A stretch of DNA of 64,000 nt from Lachnospiraceae bacterium (lineage in GTDB: Bacteria; Bacillota; Clostridia; Lachnospirales; Lachnospiraceae). Within the stretch, counting starts at the first letter, position 1. Each line of letters opens with the position of its first letter. The notes under the pieces are model-generated. The model did not search any database, was not told the DNA's origin, and saw only the letters and a program-made list of their open reading frames with translations. Below are positions 44,455 to 54,193 of the stretch, in pieces. Position numbers and translations under genes: made by a program. The stretch lies in NCBI GenBank assembly GCA_022768745.1, contig JALELK010000107.1, positions 26,326-90,325 of the forward strand, written 5' to 3'.

Positions 44455-44466
44455 GAGGATAGGATC

Positions 44467-45270
44467 ATGTTTAAGACAAGATTAATTAGTGGAATTGTTT
44501 TAGTGGCGATTGCTCTGTTGGTTATTATTACCGGTGGCAATTTACTTTTAGGTGTTATGGCCGCAGTTTCTTTGATTGGTATGTTTGAATTATATCGTGT
44601 ATTCGGTGTTCATAAATCGGTTGCCGGTGTGGTGGGATATTTGGCGGCATTGCTTTATTATGCATCATTTTTAGTCGACTTCTTGCCGGATTCTATGGTG
44701 TTGTACTTAGGATTTTTGATTGTATTGTTGGCGGTATATGTCTTTTCTTATCCAAAGTATAAGGCTGACCAGATTATGGCTGTATTTTTTGGATTTTTTT
44801 ATGTGGCAACGATGCTGTCCTTTATCTATCAGACCAGAATGCTCTCAGCCGGTGAATACATTGTCTGGCTGATTTTCCTGTGCTCATGGGGAAGCGATAC
44901 CTGTGCATACTGTGTGGGAATGCTATTTGGCAAACATAAAATGTCCCCATTGTTAAGCCCGAAGAAATCGGTGGAGGGCGCCGTAGGCGGTGTGGTTGGA
45001 GCTGCTCTTCTGACTGCTTTATATTGTTATATTTTTAAGGCACAAATGGATATTCAGGTTTCGGAAGTCTGGTTGCTTGCCGGTGTCAGTGCAGTGGGAG
45101 CCTTGATTTCCATGGTGGGAGATTTGGCTGCTTCGGCAATTAAGAGAAATTATGATATTAAGGATTATGGAAAATTAATTCCCGGACATGGTGGTATACT
45201 AGACAGATTTGACAGTGTTATTATCACAGCGCCAATTATTTTCTTTTTGGCATCAAACGTTTTGAAATAA
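44467..45270 (+). CDS. cdsA: Phosphatidate cytidylyltransferase
   Basis: Forms CDP-diacylglycerol for phospholipid synthesis. Polytopic membrane protein (267 aa) with about seven hydrophobic segments. The family signature lies near the C-terminus: SAIKRNYDIKDYGKLIPGHG followed by GILDRFDS. Also LLSPKKSVEGAVGG. Located 12 bp after uppS. Confidence 0.96.
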   Translation: MFKTRLISGIVLVAIALLVIITGGNLLLGVMAAVSLIGMFELYRVFGVHKSVAGVVGYLAALLYYASFLVDFLPDSMVLYLGFLIVLLAVYVFSYPKYKADQIMAVFFGFFYVATMLSFIYQTRMLSAGEYIVWLIFLCSWGSDTCAYCVGMLFGKHKMSPLLSPKKSVEGAVGGVVGAALLTALYCYIFKAQMDIQVSEVWLLAGVSAVGALISMVGDLAASAIKRNYDIKDYGKLIPGHGGILDRFDSVIITAPIIFFLASNVLK

Positions 45271-45291
45271 TATGCATAAAAGGGGATAACA

Positions 45292-46437
45292 ATGAAAAAA
45301 ATTGCAATTCTTGGTTCCACAGGTTCCATAGGAACACAGACATTGGAGGTTGTAGAGCAAAATAAAACAGAACTTCAGGTTGTGGCATTGTCAGCCGGAA
45401 GTAATATTTCTCTTCTGGAAAAACAGGCCAGAAAATACCAGCCTCAGCTGGTTGCTGTCTGGGATGAGAAAAAAGCAGGAGAGCTTAAGGAGAATTTGGC
45501 GGATACTGATATCAAGGTTCTTGCCGGAATGGAGGGTCTTCTTTCGGTTGCTACCATAGAGTCATCTGATATTTTGGTGACCGCTATCGTTGGGATGATT
45601 GGCATTCGTCCCACAATCGCTGCAATCGAAAGCGGTAAGGACATTGCACTGGCAAATAAGGAGACTTTGGTAACTGCGGGACATATTATTATGCCGTTGG
45701 CAAAGAAATGTAATGTAAAAATCCTGCCGGTGGACAGTGAACACAGTGCAATTTTTCAGTCCTTAAACGGAGAAAAGGGGAATAAAATCGATAAGATTCT
45801 TTTGACTGCCTCCGGAGGACCATTCAGAGGTAAATCCTATGAGGAGTTGGAAAATGTCAAGGTGGAGGATGCCCTAAAACATCCAAATTGGAGTATGGGG
45901 AAAAAAATTACCATTGATTCTGCTACTATGGTAAATAAAGGTCTGGAAGTTATGGAGGCGAAGTGGCTGTTTGATGTCTCCCTTGGACAGATTCAGGTGG
46001 TGGTACATCCTCAAAGTGTACTTCACTCTGCTGTGCAGTTTATGGATGGGGCAGTGATTGGTCAGATGGGCACACCGGATATGAGACTCCCGATTTTATA
46101 TGCATTGTTTTATCCAAATCGACGTACACTTTATGCAGAGGAGTTGGATTTGTTTTCTATAGGTACATTAACTTTTGAACGTCCGGATATGGAAACCTTC
46201 TTTGGGCTGTCTCTGGCATATGATGCTGCAGATGCCGGAGGAAATATGCCTACTGTGTTCAATGCGGCAAATGAGAAGGCAGTAGCTATGTTTTTGGATA
46301 ACAAAATCAAGTTTTTGGAGATACCGGAGATTATTGCGGAATCTATGCAGGAAGTATACTACCAGGAAAATCCTTCTCTGGAAGAGATTTTAAACACGGA
46401 AAAAGCAACCTATGAATTTATAGAAAGTCGGTGGTAA
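45292..46437 (+). CDS. dxr: 1-deoxy-D-xylulose-5-phosphate reductoisomerase
   Basis: Second step of the MEP isoprenoid pathway, NADPH dependent. The N-terminal Rossmann motif is ILGSTGSIGTQTLEVVE. ALANKETLVTAG and VDSEHSAIFQSL mark the metal and substrate site. MGKKITIDSATMVNKGLEVM matches the family. Length 381 aa. With ispG downstream, two MEP pathway genes lie in this operon. Confidence 0.97.
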   Translation: MKKIAILGSTGSIGTQTLEVVEQNKTELQVVALSAGSNISLLEKQARKYQPQLVAVWDEKKAGELKENLADTDIKVLAGMEGLLSVATIESSDILVTAIVGMIGIRPTIAAIESGKDIALANKETLVTAGHIIMPLAKKCNVKILPVDSEHSAIFQSLNGEKGNKIDKILLTASGGPFRGKSYEELENVKVEDALKHPNWSMGKKITIDSATMVNKGLEVMEAKWLFDVSLGQIQVVVHPQSVLHSAVQFMDGAVIGQMGTPDMRLPILYALFYPNRRTLYAEELDLFSIGTLTFERPDMETFFGLSLAYDAADAGGNMPTVFNAANEKAVAMFLDNKIKFLEIPEIIAESMQEVYYQENPSLEEILNTEKATYEFIESRW

Positions 46438-46438
46438 T

Positions 46439-47473
46439 TTGAGTATTGTTTTTGCAATTATCATATTCAGTTTGATTATAATTTTTCATGAGCTGGGTCA
46501 CTTTTTAGTGGCAAAGAAATGCGATGTGAAAGTGAATGAGTTCTGTCTGGGATTGGGACCTACACTTTTGCATTTCACAAAGGGAGAGACCACATATTCT
46601 CTGAAACTTTTGCCTTTTGGCGGAGCCTGTACGATGGAAGGCGAGGATGAGGAGAGTGAGGATGGCAGAGCGTTTAACAATAAATCTGTTTGGCAGAGGT
46701 TTGCCATCGTGGCGGCCGGTCCCATCTTTAATTTTATTATGGCATATGTGCTCTCTGTGATTCTGATAGGAGCCATTGGATATGACACTCCGGTCATTAC
46801 CGGGGTTATGGACGGATATTCAGCAGAAGAACAGGGAATGCAGGCAGGGGATACCATTGTATCCATCAACAATTACCGGGTACATTTTTATCAGGAAGTC
46901 AGCGTATATTCTTTTTTCCATCCGGGACAGGAGATGAAAGTGACTTACCTCCGAGACGGAGAGAAGCACTCTGCTACCATCACTCCTAAGTACAGTGAAG
47001 AAGATGGAAGATATCTGTTGGGAATTACCGGTAATTATCAACGGGAAAAGGGAAATGTTTTCAAGACCTTGCAATATGGATTTTATGAGATGAAATATCA
47101 GATATATTCCACCTTTCAGAGTCTGAAGATGCTCTTTACCGGGAAGCTTACAGTGAAGGATATGTCCGGTCCGGTGGGGATTGTAAAGACCATTGGAGAC
47201 ACCTATGATGAGTCCGTAAGTTCCGGAGTATTTTATGTAATTATGAATATGCTCAACATTGCGGTTTTGCTCTCTGCAAACTTAGGTGTAATGAATCTGC
47301 TTCCATTCCCGGCATTAGATGGTGGAAGATTGGTATTCTTTATCATTGAAGCCATCCGGGGTAAAAAGATTGATGAGAACATTGAAGGACGTGTTCACCT
47401 TATCGGATTTGCTCTTTTGATGGGATTGATGGTTGTGGTTATGTTTAATGATATTTATAAACTCTTTGTTTAG
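46439..47473 (+). CDS. rseP: Site-2 intramembrane metalloprotease RseP family
   Basis: Intramembrane zinc protease that cleaves anti-sigma factors and leftover signal peptides. The zinc motif HELGH is in IIFHELGHFLVAKKC near the N-terminus. A PDZ domain lies around 120-190 (AEEQGMQAGDTIVSINNYRV). The second motif LPFPALDGGRLVFF is in the C-terminal membrane part. TTG start at 46439, one base after the dxr stop. Length 344 aa. Confidence 0.96.
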   Translation: MSIVFAIIIFSLIIIFHELGHFLVAKKCDVKVNEFCLGLGPTLLHFTKGETTYSLKLLPFGGACTMEGEDEESEDGRAFNNKSVWQRFAIVAAGPIFNFIMAYVLSVILIGAIGYDTPVITGVMDGYSAEEQGMQAGDTIVSINNYRVHFYQEVSVYSFFHPGQEMKVTYLRDGEKHSATITPKYSEEDGRYLLGITGNYQREKGNVFKTLQYGFYEMKYQIYSTFQSLKMLFTGKLTVKDMSGPVGIVKTIGDTYDESVSSGVFYVIMNMLNIAVLLSANLGVMNLLPFPALDGGRLVFFIIEAIRGKKIDENIEGRVHLIGFALLMGLMVVVMFNDIYKLFV

Positions 47474-47483
47474 GAGGAATCAA

Positions 47484-48539
47484 ATGGAACGTAAGATGAC
47501 AAAAGAAATTCATATTGGGGACAAAGTGATTGGTGCCAATCATCCGATTTTGATTCAGTCAATGACAAATACCAAAACAGAGGATGTGGATGCCACAGTT
47601 GCCCAGATTAAGAAACTTGAAAAGGCAGGATGTGATATTATTCGCTGTGCAGTGCCTACAATGGAGGCGGCGAAAGCGCTGGGAGAGATAAAGAAACAGG
47701 TTAGTATTCCGGTGGTGGCGGACATACATTTTGATTACCGTCTTGCCTTGGCAGCAATTGAAAATGGTGCAGATAAGATTCGTATCAATCCCGGTAATAT
47801 TGGCTCTACTGACCGAATTAAAGCGGTGGTAGATGCGGCAAAAGAAAAGAATATTCCCATTCGTGTGGGAGTCAACAGTGGTTCTTTGGAAAAGGAACTG
47901 GTGGAAAAGTACCATGGTGTGACCGCAGAGGGCATTGTGGAGAGTGCTCTGGATAAAATTAAGATTATTGAGGATTTGGGATATGACAATTTGGTTGTCA
48001 GCATCAAGTCTTCCGACGTTATGATGTGTGTAAAGGCCCATGAGTTGATTTCAAAGAAAATGGATTATCCAATCCATGTGGGAATTACAGAATCAGGAAC
48101 GCTGATTAGCGGAAACATTAAATCGGCTATGGGCTTGGGAATGATTTTAAGCCAGGGAATCGGAGACACCATTCGTGTCTCTCTGACCGGCGATCCTGTG
48201 GAGGAAATAAAATCTGCAAAGATTATTTTACGTACCTTGAGACTTCGGGACAGCGGTGTGGAAGTGGTATCCTGCCCAACCTGCGGTCGTACAAAAATCG
48301 ATTTGATTTCCCTGGCCAATCAGGTGGAAAATATTGTCTCTGAATATCCACTGAACATTAAGGTGGCTGTTATGGGCTGTGTAGTTAACGGACCGGGAGA
48401 GGCCAAGGAGGCAGATTTGGGAATCGCCGGAGGAATCGGCGAAGGCCTGGTCATCAAACATGGTGAAGTTATAAAAAAGGTTCCGGAGAGTGAACTTTTA
48501 GATGCATTGAGATACGAGTTGGATCATTGGAGTGAGTAG
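47484..48539 (+). CDS. ispG: 4-hydroxy-3-methylbut-2-enyl diphosphate synthase (flavodoxin/ferredoxin)
   Basis: Iron-sulfur enzyme of the MEP pathway. The TIM-barrel start is IGANHPILIQSMTNTKTEDV. The cluster cysteines are in SCPTCGRTKIDL and VAVMGCVVNGPGEAKEADLG. The track ORF begins at 47433 inside rseP; ATG 47484, with AGGAGG seven bases before, is the correct start (351 aa). Confidence 0.97.
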   Translation: MERKMTKEIHIGDKVIGANHPILIQSMTNTKTEDVDATVAQIKKLEKAGCDIIRCAVPTMEAAKALGEIKKQVSIPVVADIHFDYRLALAAIENGADKIRINPGNIGSTDRIKAVVDAAKEKNIPIRVGVNSGSLEKELVEKYHGVTAEGIVESALDKIKIIEDLGYDNLVVSIKSSDVMMCVKAHELISKKMDYPIHVGITESGTLISGNIKSAMGLGMILSQGIGDTIRVSLTGDPVEEIKSAKIILRTLRLRDSGVEVVSCPTCGRTKIDLISLANQVENIVSEYPLNIKVAVMGCVVNGPGEAKEADLGIAGGIGEGLVIKHGEVIKKVPESELLDALRYELDHWSE

Positions 48540-48541
48540 TT

Positions 48542-51500
48542 TTGGAACGCAGTTTTGAGGAGTTGTTTTCAAATTTAAAACTGGATAGAGATTTAACCAA
48601 CGCATTGGAGGGGGCTACTGTTTCTAGAGTCAGTACAAATCATAGCCGAACCGGTATGAGAATTTATCTGGAAATCAAGACTTTGGTGCCGAAGCGTCGT
48701 ATTTGGAAATTGGAAGATGAGATAAAGCGTCAATGTTTTCCAAAAGAGGAATTAAGGATTCATATCATTGAATCCTTTTCTTTATCATCTTTGTATACTC
48801 CTGAAAAATTATACGAGGCATATCGGGACAGTATTTTGGAAGAGATTGATGCGTACAGTTCCCTGTTGCTTGGTGTATATAAAAAGGCGGATTTTGATTT
48901 TTCAAAAGAAGGTTATTTAAATGTGGTTTTGGAGGATACGGTAGTAGCCAGGGAATACGAACAGGTGTTGCACGATATTCTACATAAAATTTTTTGGGAC
49001 CGTTGTCATCAGAAGGTAATGATAGATTTTTCCTATAAGGAGCCAAAGGAGAGCAAGTATCGTGCAAACTCCCAGCTTCAAATCGAGGACAGGATTGCTG
49101 AAATTACCAGACAAAACATTATGATGCACAATCAAAAGGCTCTGTTAAATCAGGATACTGAGGAGAAGGAGACAAAAGAGTTTAAGGGACAAAAGTCAGC
49201 TTCCGGCAAGGTAGAAAATGCCACAAGTACAGGAGAGAAGCACCGCCAGTTCCAATTAAAGCGTTCCTCCAGACCGGATGTGATTTACGGACGGGATTTT
49301 GAGGATGAGACAATGGATATCAAGGATATCCAGGGAGAAATCGGTGAAGTTTGCATTCGTGGAAAAGTCCTTAATGTAGAACCTAGGGATATCCGCAATG
49401 ACAGAACGATTTTTATCTTTACCCTTACGGATTTTACAGATACCATTGTGACAAAACTTTTTATTGCAACGGAGCAGACGGCAGAACTGGAAAAAAGTAT
49501 TTATAAGGGAGCCTTTATCAAGTTAAAAGGTTCTCCGATGATAGATAAGTTTGACCATGACCTTACTATGGGGTCTGTTTACGGTATTATGCAGATTCCT
49601 GACTTCACGGTTACCAGACAGGATCATGCACCGGAGAAACGTGTGGAGTTGCACTGCCATACCAAGATGAGTGATATGGACGGGGTGTCTGATGTCAAGG
49701 ACATTATCAAAAGAGCGGCAGCCTGGGGACACCAGGCTATTGCCATTACAGATCATGGAGCAGTACAGGCTTTTCCGGATGCGGACCATGCGGTGAGTGA
49801 CTTGCCGAAGGACTCTGACTTTAAGGTGATATATGGTTGTGAAATTTATCTGGTGGATGATACAAAGGGAATTGTAACAGATTCAAAGAATCAGTCCATC
49901 GATGAGCCTTATGTGGTTTTTGACTTGGAGACCACAGGTTTTTATGCCGGAAAAAATAAAATTATTGAGATAGGCGCTGTAAGAATTGAAAACGGAGAAA
50001 TTGTGTCCCGGTTTTCTGAGTTTGTAAATCCGAGAGAGCCCATACCATTCCATATTACGGAGTTGACAAGTATCAGAGACGAAGATGTAATTGGAGCAGA
50101 GACCATTGAAACCATTCTTCCGAAATTTTTGGAATTTTGTCAGGGGGCAGTTTTGGTGGCACATAATGCGGATTTTGATATGAGTTTTATTCATGCCAAT
50201 TGCCTTGCTTTGGGATATCCCTGTGATTATACCTATGTGGATACAGTGGCATTGTCCAGATTTTTGTTACCTTCTTTAAGTAAATTTAAACTGGATAATG
50301 TGGCCAAAGCAGTAGGAGTATCTCTGGAACATCATCACCGGGCAGTGGACGATGCAGAGTGTACGGCAAACATCTATGTGAAATTTATTGAGATGCTGAG
50401 AGAACGAGGTTTACTGACCTTAGATCAGGTAAATGAAAATGGAATGGTTTCGGATGATGCTATTCGGAAAATGCCTTCCTATCACTGTATTGTACTGGCG
50501 AAGAATGACATCGGGCGAATCAATTTATACCGGTTGGTTTCCCAGTCCCATTTAAAATATTTCTATCGACGCCCGAAGGTGCCGAAGAGTCTTTTGACAA
50601 AATACAGAGAGGGATTGATTATCGGTTCCGCCTGTGAGGCCGGAGAATTATACCGAGCCATTTTAAACGATAGGCCGGAGGAGGAAATTGTCAGAATCGC
50701 CCAGTATTATGATTATTTGGAAATTCAACCGCTGGGGAACAATGGATTTATGCTTCGGAAAGAAGACAGCGGAGTCAAGTCCATTGAAGATTTACAAAAC
50801 ATAAATAAAAGAATTGTCTCTCTGGGAAAGGAATTGAAAAAGCCGGTGGTTGCCACCTGCGACGTTCATTTCTTAGATCCCCAGGATGAAATTTACAGAA
50901 GGATTATAATGGCGGGAAAAGGATTTTCTGACGCAGACGATCAGGCACCTTTGTATCTTCGTACCACAGAGGAGATGCTGGAGGAGTTTTCTTATCTGGG
51001 AAGTGATGTTGCGGAGGAAGTGGTGATTACCAATACCAATCGTATTGCGGATATGTGTGAGCCTATTTCTCCGGTTCGTCCGGACAAATGTCCGCCGGTG
51101 ATTGAAAATTCCGATGGCATGTTGAGAAAAATTTGTTATGACAAAGCTCATGCGGTATATGGGGAGAAATTGCCTTCTGTTGTAGAGGAAAGGTTGGAAA
51201 GAGAATTAAAATCCATTATTGGCAATGGATATGCGGTTATGTATATTATTGCCCAAAAACTTGTTTGGAAGTCCAATGAGGATGGCTATCTGGTTGGATC
51301 CAGAGGGTCTGTAGGTTCTTCTTTTGCGGCCACAATGGCGGGTATTACAGAGGTAAATCCCCTTAGTCCCCATTATATTTGTGAGTACTGTCATTTCGTG
51401 GATTTTGATTCAGAGGAGGTTTTGGCATACTCTGGTCGTGCAGGATGTGATATGCCGGATCGGAAATGTCCGGTGTGCGGGAAGGATTTAAAGAAGGATG

Positions 51501-53002
51501 GATTTGACATTCCTTTTGAAACCTTTTTGGGATTCAAAGGAAACAAAGAGCCGGATATTGACTTGAATTTCTCGGGAGATTATCAGAGTAAAGCTCATAA
51601 ATATACGGAGGTTATCTTCGGTGAAGGCCAGACGTTTAAAGCCGGAACCATTGGTACCCTGGCGGACAAAACCGCTTTTGGTTATATCAAAAATTATTAT
51701 GAGGAGAGAGGCGTTCATAAAAGGAACTGTGAAATTGACAGAATTGTGCAGGGCTGTGTAGGGGTTCGCAGAACCACAGGTCAGCACCCCGGTGGAATTA
51801 TCGTTTTGCCTATGGGGGAAGACATTGATTCCTTTACACCGGTTCAGCATCCGGCAAATGATATGACATCAGATATCATTACCACACATTTTGATTACCA
51901 TTCCATTGATGCCAACCTGTTGAAACTGGATATATTGGGACATGATGATCCTACCATGATTCGAATGCTGGAGGATTTGACCGGTTTGAATGCCCAGGAA
52001 ATACCACTGGACGATGCTACGGTAATGTCTCTGTTTAAGGGGACACAAGCCCTTGGTGTGACGCCGGAGGAGTTAAACGGCACCATTATGGGAACCTTGG
52101 GAATACCTGAATTCGGAACTGACTTTGCCATGGGAATGCTTCGGGATGCCAAGCCTCAGGAATTTACGGATTTGATTCGTATTTCCGGGTTGTCCCATGG
52201 AACTGACGTATGGCTGGGAAATGCCCAGACGTTAATCGAAGAGGGAATTGCTACAATTTCTACCTGTATCTGTACCCGAGATGACATTATGACTTATTTA
52301 ATACATATGGGGTTGGATAGTGCGGAAGCCTTTGATATTATGGAAAAAACCAGAAAAGGTGTAATCGCAAAGGGAAAATGCAAAGAGTGGCCACAGTGGA
52401 AGCAGGATATGTTAGACCACGGTGTGCCGGAGTGGTATACGGAGTCCTGTGAAAAGATTAAATATATGTTCCCGAAAGCTCATGCGGCAGCCTATGTTAT
52501 GATGGCATGGAGAATTGCCTATTGCAAAGTGTTTTACCCCCTTGCATACTATGCTGCGTTTTTCAGTATTCGTGCCACGGCCTTCAGTTATGAACTGATG
52601 TGTCAGGGCAAGGATAAATTGGAATTTTATATGTCCGAATACAAAAAACAGGAAAAGCTCTCCCAGAAGGAAGAAGCTACAATGAAGGATATGCGAATTG
52701 TTCAGGAAATGTATGCCAGAGGATTTGAGTTTTTACCAATGGATTTGTATCAATCAGATGCCAGATATTTTCAAATTGTTGATGGCAAATTGTTGCCTCC
52801 GTTTAATTCCATTGACGGAATGGGTGACAAGGCGGCAGAGTCTTTAGCCATTGCAGCTGCACAGGGTAAATTCTTATCGAAAGATGATTTGAGGGAAAGA
52901 GCAAAAATCAGTAAATCCACAGTGGAACTGATGTCTGATTTGGGAATTATTTCGGATTTGCCTGAGTCGAATCAGTTGTCATTTTTTGATTTTACAATGT
53001 AG
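48542..53002 (+). CDS. polC: DNA polymerase III PolC-type alpha subunit
   Basis: Replicative polymerase of Firmicutes with built-in proofreading exonuclease. In order: N-terminal domain, OB fold (about 260-350), PHP part (VELHCHTKMSDMDGVSDV, AITDHGAVQAF), and a DEDD exonuclease inserted at about 455-620 (YVVFDLETTGFYAGKNKIIE, HNADFDMSFI, HHRAVDDAECTA). The polymerase core has GSRGSVGSSFAATMAGITEV, EPDIDLNFSGDYQSKAH and RRTTGQHPGGIIVLP. A Cys-rich zinc finger, CEYCHFVDF...CPVCGKDL, is also present. TTG start with GGAGTGAG upstream. Length 1486 aa is normal. Confidence 0.98.
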   Translation: MERSFEELFSNLKLDRDLTNALEGATVSRVSTNHSRTGMRIYLEIKTLVPKRRIWKLEDEIKRQCFPKEELRIHIIESFSLSSLYTPEKLYEAYRDSILEEIDAYSSLLLGVYKKADFDFSKEGYLNVVLEDTVVAREYEQVLHDILHKIFWDRCHQKVMIDFSYKEPKESKYRANSQLQIEDRIAEITRQNIMMHNQKALLNQDTEEKETKEFKGQKSASGKVENATSTGEKHRQFQLKRSSRPDVIYGRDFEDETMDIKDIQGEIGEVCIRGKVLNVEPRDIRNDRTIFIFTLTDFTDTIVTKLFIATEQTAELEKSIYKGAFIKLKGSPMIDKFDHDLTMGSVYGIMQIPDFTVTRQDHAPEKRVELHCHTKMSDMDGVSDVKDIIKRAAAWGHQAIAITDHGAVQAFPDADHAVSDLPKDSDFKVIYGCEIYLVDDTKGIVTDSKNQSIDEPYVVFDLETTGFYAGKNKIIEIGAVRIENGEIVSRFSEFVNPREPIPFHITELTSIRDEDVIGAETIETILPKFLEFCQGAVLVAHNADFDMSFIHANCLALGYPCDYTYVDTVALSRFLLPSLSKFKLDNVAKAVGVSLEHHHRAVDDAECTANIYVKFIEMLRERGLLTLDQVNENGMVSDDAIRKMPSYHCIVLAKNDIGRINLYRLVSQSHLKYFYRRPKVPKSLLTKYREGLIIGSACEAGELYRAILNDRPEEEIVRIAQYYDYLEIQPLGNNGFMLRKEDSGVKSIEDLQNINKRIVSLGKELKKPVVATCDVHFLDPQDEIYRRIIMAGKGFSDADDQAPLYLRTTEEMLEEFSYLGSDVAEEVVITNTNRIADMCEPISPVRPDKCPPVIENSDGMLRKICYDKAHAVYGEKLPSVVEERLERELKSIIGNGYAVMYIIAQKLVWKSNEDGYLVGSRGSVGSSFAATMAGITEVNPLSPHYICEYCHFVDFDSEEVLAYSGRAGCDMPDRKCPVCGKDLKKDGFDIPFETFLGFKGNKEPDIDLNFSGDYQSKAHKYTEVIFGEGQTFKAGTIGTLADKTAFGYIKNYYEERGVHKRNCEIDRIVQGCVGVRRTTGQHPGGIIVLPMGEDIDSFTPVQHPANDMTSDIITTHFDYHSIDANLLKLDILGHDDPTMIRMLEDLTGLNAQEIPLDDATVMSLFKGTQALGVTPEELNGTIMGTLGIPEFGTDFAMGMLRDAKPQEFTDLIRISGLSHGTDVWLGNAQTLIEEGIATISTCICTRDDIMTYLIHMGLDSAEAFDIMEKTRKGVIAKGKCKEWPQWKQDMLDHGVPEWYTESCEKIKYMFPKAHAAAYVMMAWRIAYCKVFYPLAYYAAFFSIRATAFSYELMCQGKDKLEFYMSEYKKQEKLSQKEEATMKDMRIVQEMYARGFEFLPMDLYQSDARYFQIVDGKLLPPFNSIDGMGDKAAESLAIAAAQGKFLSKDDLRERAKISKSTVELMSDLGIISDLPESNQLSFFDFTM

Positions 53003-53016
53003 AAAACGAGGTTGAG

Positions 53017-54165
53017 ATGAAAGATTTATTAGAAATTCGCCAGGAGATTGATGGAGTCGACAAACAGATTGTCTCTTTATACAAAGAGAGAATGCAGTTG
53101 GCAGAACAGGTGGCGGAATACAAAATTGCAAATCACAAAAATGTGTTTGACAAAGAGAGAGAGCGACAAAAATTGCAGGCTTTGTCTGCTATGATGGAGG
53201 ATGATTTTTCAAAACAGGGCATTGTGGAACTGTTTGAGCAGATTATGTCTACCAGCAGAAAAAAACAGTATCAGTTAATGGCGGAAAAGGGATTGCTGGA
53301 AGAACTTCATTATCAGGGATGCGACAGTTTTGATTTTTCCAATAAGAAGATTGTATTTCAAGGTGTGGAAGGCGCCTATTCTGAGAAGGCTATGCATGCT
53401 TTTTTTGGACAGCAGGTCAAAGGAAGAGCGGTGGAAACCTGGAGAGACGCCATGGAAGCCATTTTAAACGGAGAGGCAGACTATGGGGTTTTGCCTATTG
53501 AAAATTCTTCGGCAGGGATTGTAGGAGAAAATTACGACCTTTTGATTGAGTATGATGTGTCCATTGTGGGAGAGCAGGTGATTAAAATAGAACACGCTCT
53601 TTTAGGTTTGCCGGAGGCGTCTATTGAGGATATTAAAACCGTTTATTCCCATCCCCAGGCGCTTATGCAGTGTTCTCGTTTTTTGGAGCAGGAACATCCG
53701 GAGTTTGAAAGTAAGGCTTTGAAAAACACTGCGATGTCTGCCCAGAAAATTAAAAGGGATCAGGATGTCAGCCAGGGAGCAATTGCAGATATTTCCAATG
53801 CAGATATTTACGGACTAAAGGTTTTACAGGAAAAGATACAAAATAACGTAGAAAATGAAACCCGGTTTATCATTGTTTCCAAGGGACATGAGTACTTAAA
53901 GAATGCGGATAAGGTAAGTCTGAGTTTTGAACTGCCGGATGAATCCGGTTCTCTTTACCATATTCTTTCCCATTTTATTTTCAATGGAATCAATATGACC
54001 AAAATCCAGTCCAGACCAAAGAGAGGCGGAAACTGGGAGTACCAATTTTTCATTGACTTTGAGGGAAATTTGGCAAATGAAGATGTTCTCAGCGCTTTGA
54101 GAGGATTAAAAGAGGAGACGGTATCTTTTAAAATTTTAGGTAATTATAAAGAATGTGAATCATAG
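53017..54165 (+). CDS. pheA: Bifunctional chorismate mutase / prephenate dehydratase
   Basis: Converts chorismate through prephenate to phenylpyruvate for phenylalanine synthesis. The chorismate mutase domain (about 1-85) has LEIRQEIDGVDKQIVSLYKE and KERERQ. The dehydratase domain (about 108-285) has FQGVEGAYSEKAM, ADYGVLPIENSSAGIV and the catalytic TRF in NVENETRFIIVS. The ACT domain (about 300-375) contains MTKIQSRPKRGGNWEYQFF and would sense phenylalanine. It follows polC by 14 bp and has no separate leader or attenuator visible. Confidence 0.96.
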   Translation: MKDLLEIRQEIDGVDKQIVSLYKERMQLAEQVAEYKIANHKNVFDKERERQKLQALSAMMEDDFSKQGIVELFEQIMSTSRKKQYQLMAEKGLLEELHYQGCDSFDFSNKKIVFQGVEGAYSEKAMHAFFGQQVKGRAVETWRDAMEAILNGEADYGVLPIENSSAGIVGENYDLLIEYDVSIVGEQVIKIEHALLGLPEASIEDIKTVYSHPQALMQCSRFLEQEHPEFESKALKNTAMSAQKIKRDQDVSQGAIADISNADIYGLKVLQEKIQNNVENETRFIIVSKGHEYLKNADKVSLSFELPDESGSLYHILSHFIFNGINMTKIQSRPKRGGNWEYQFFIDFEGNLANEDVLSALRGLKEETVSFKILGNYKECES

Positions 54166-54193
54166 GGGATGAATCTGATGGAGGAATCAACAA

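Noticed and set aside
53003-53016. Phe T-box or attenuator before pheA
   Set aside because: Only 14 bases separate polC and pheA, so there is no room for a leader.
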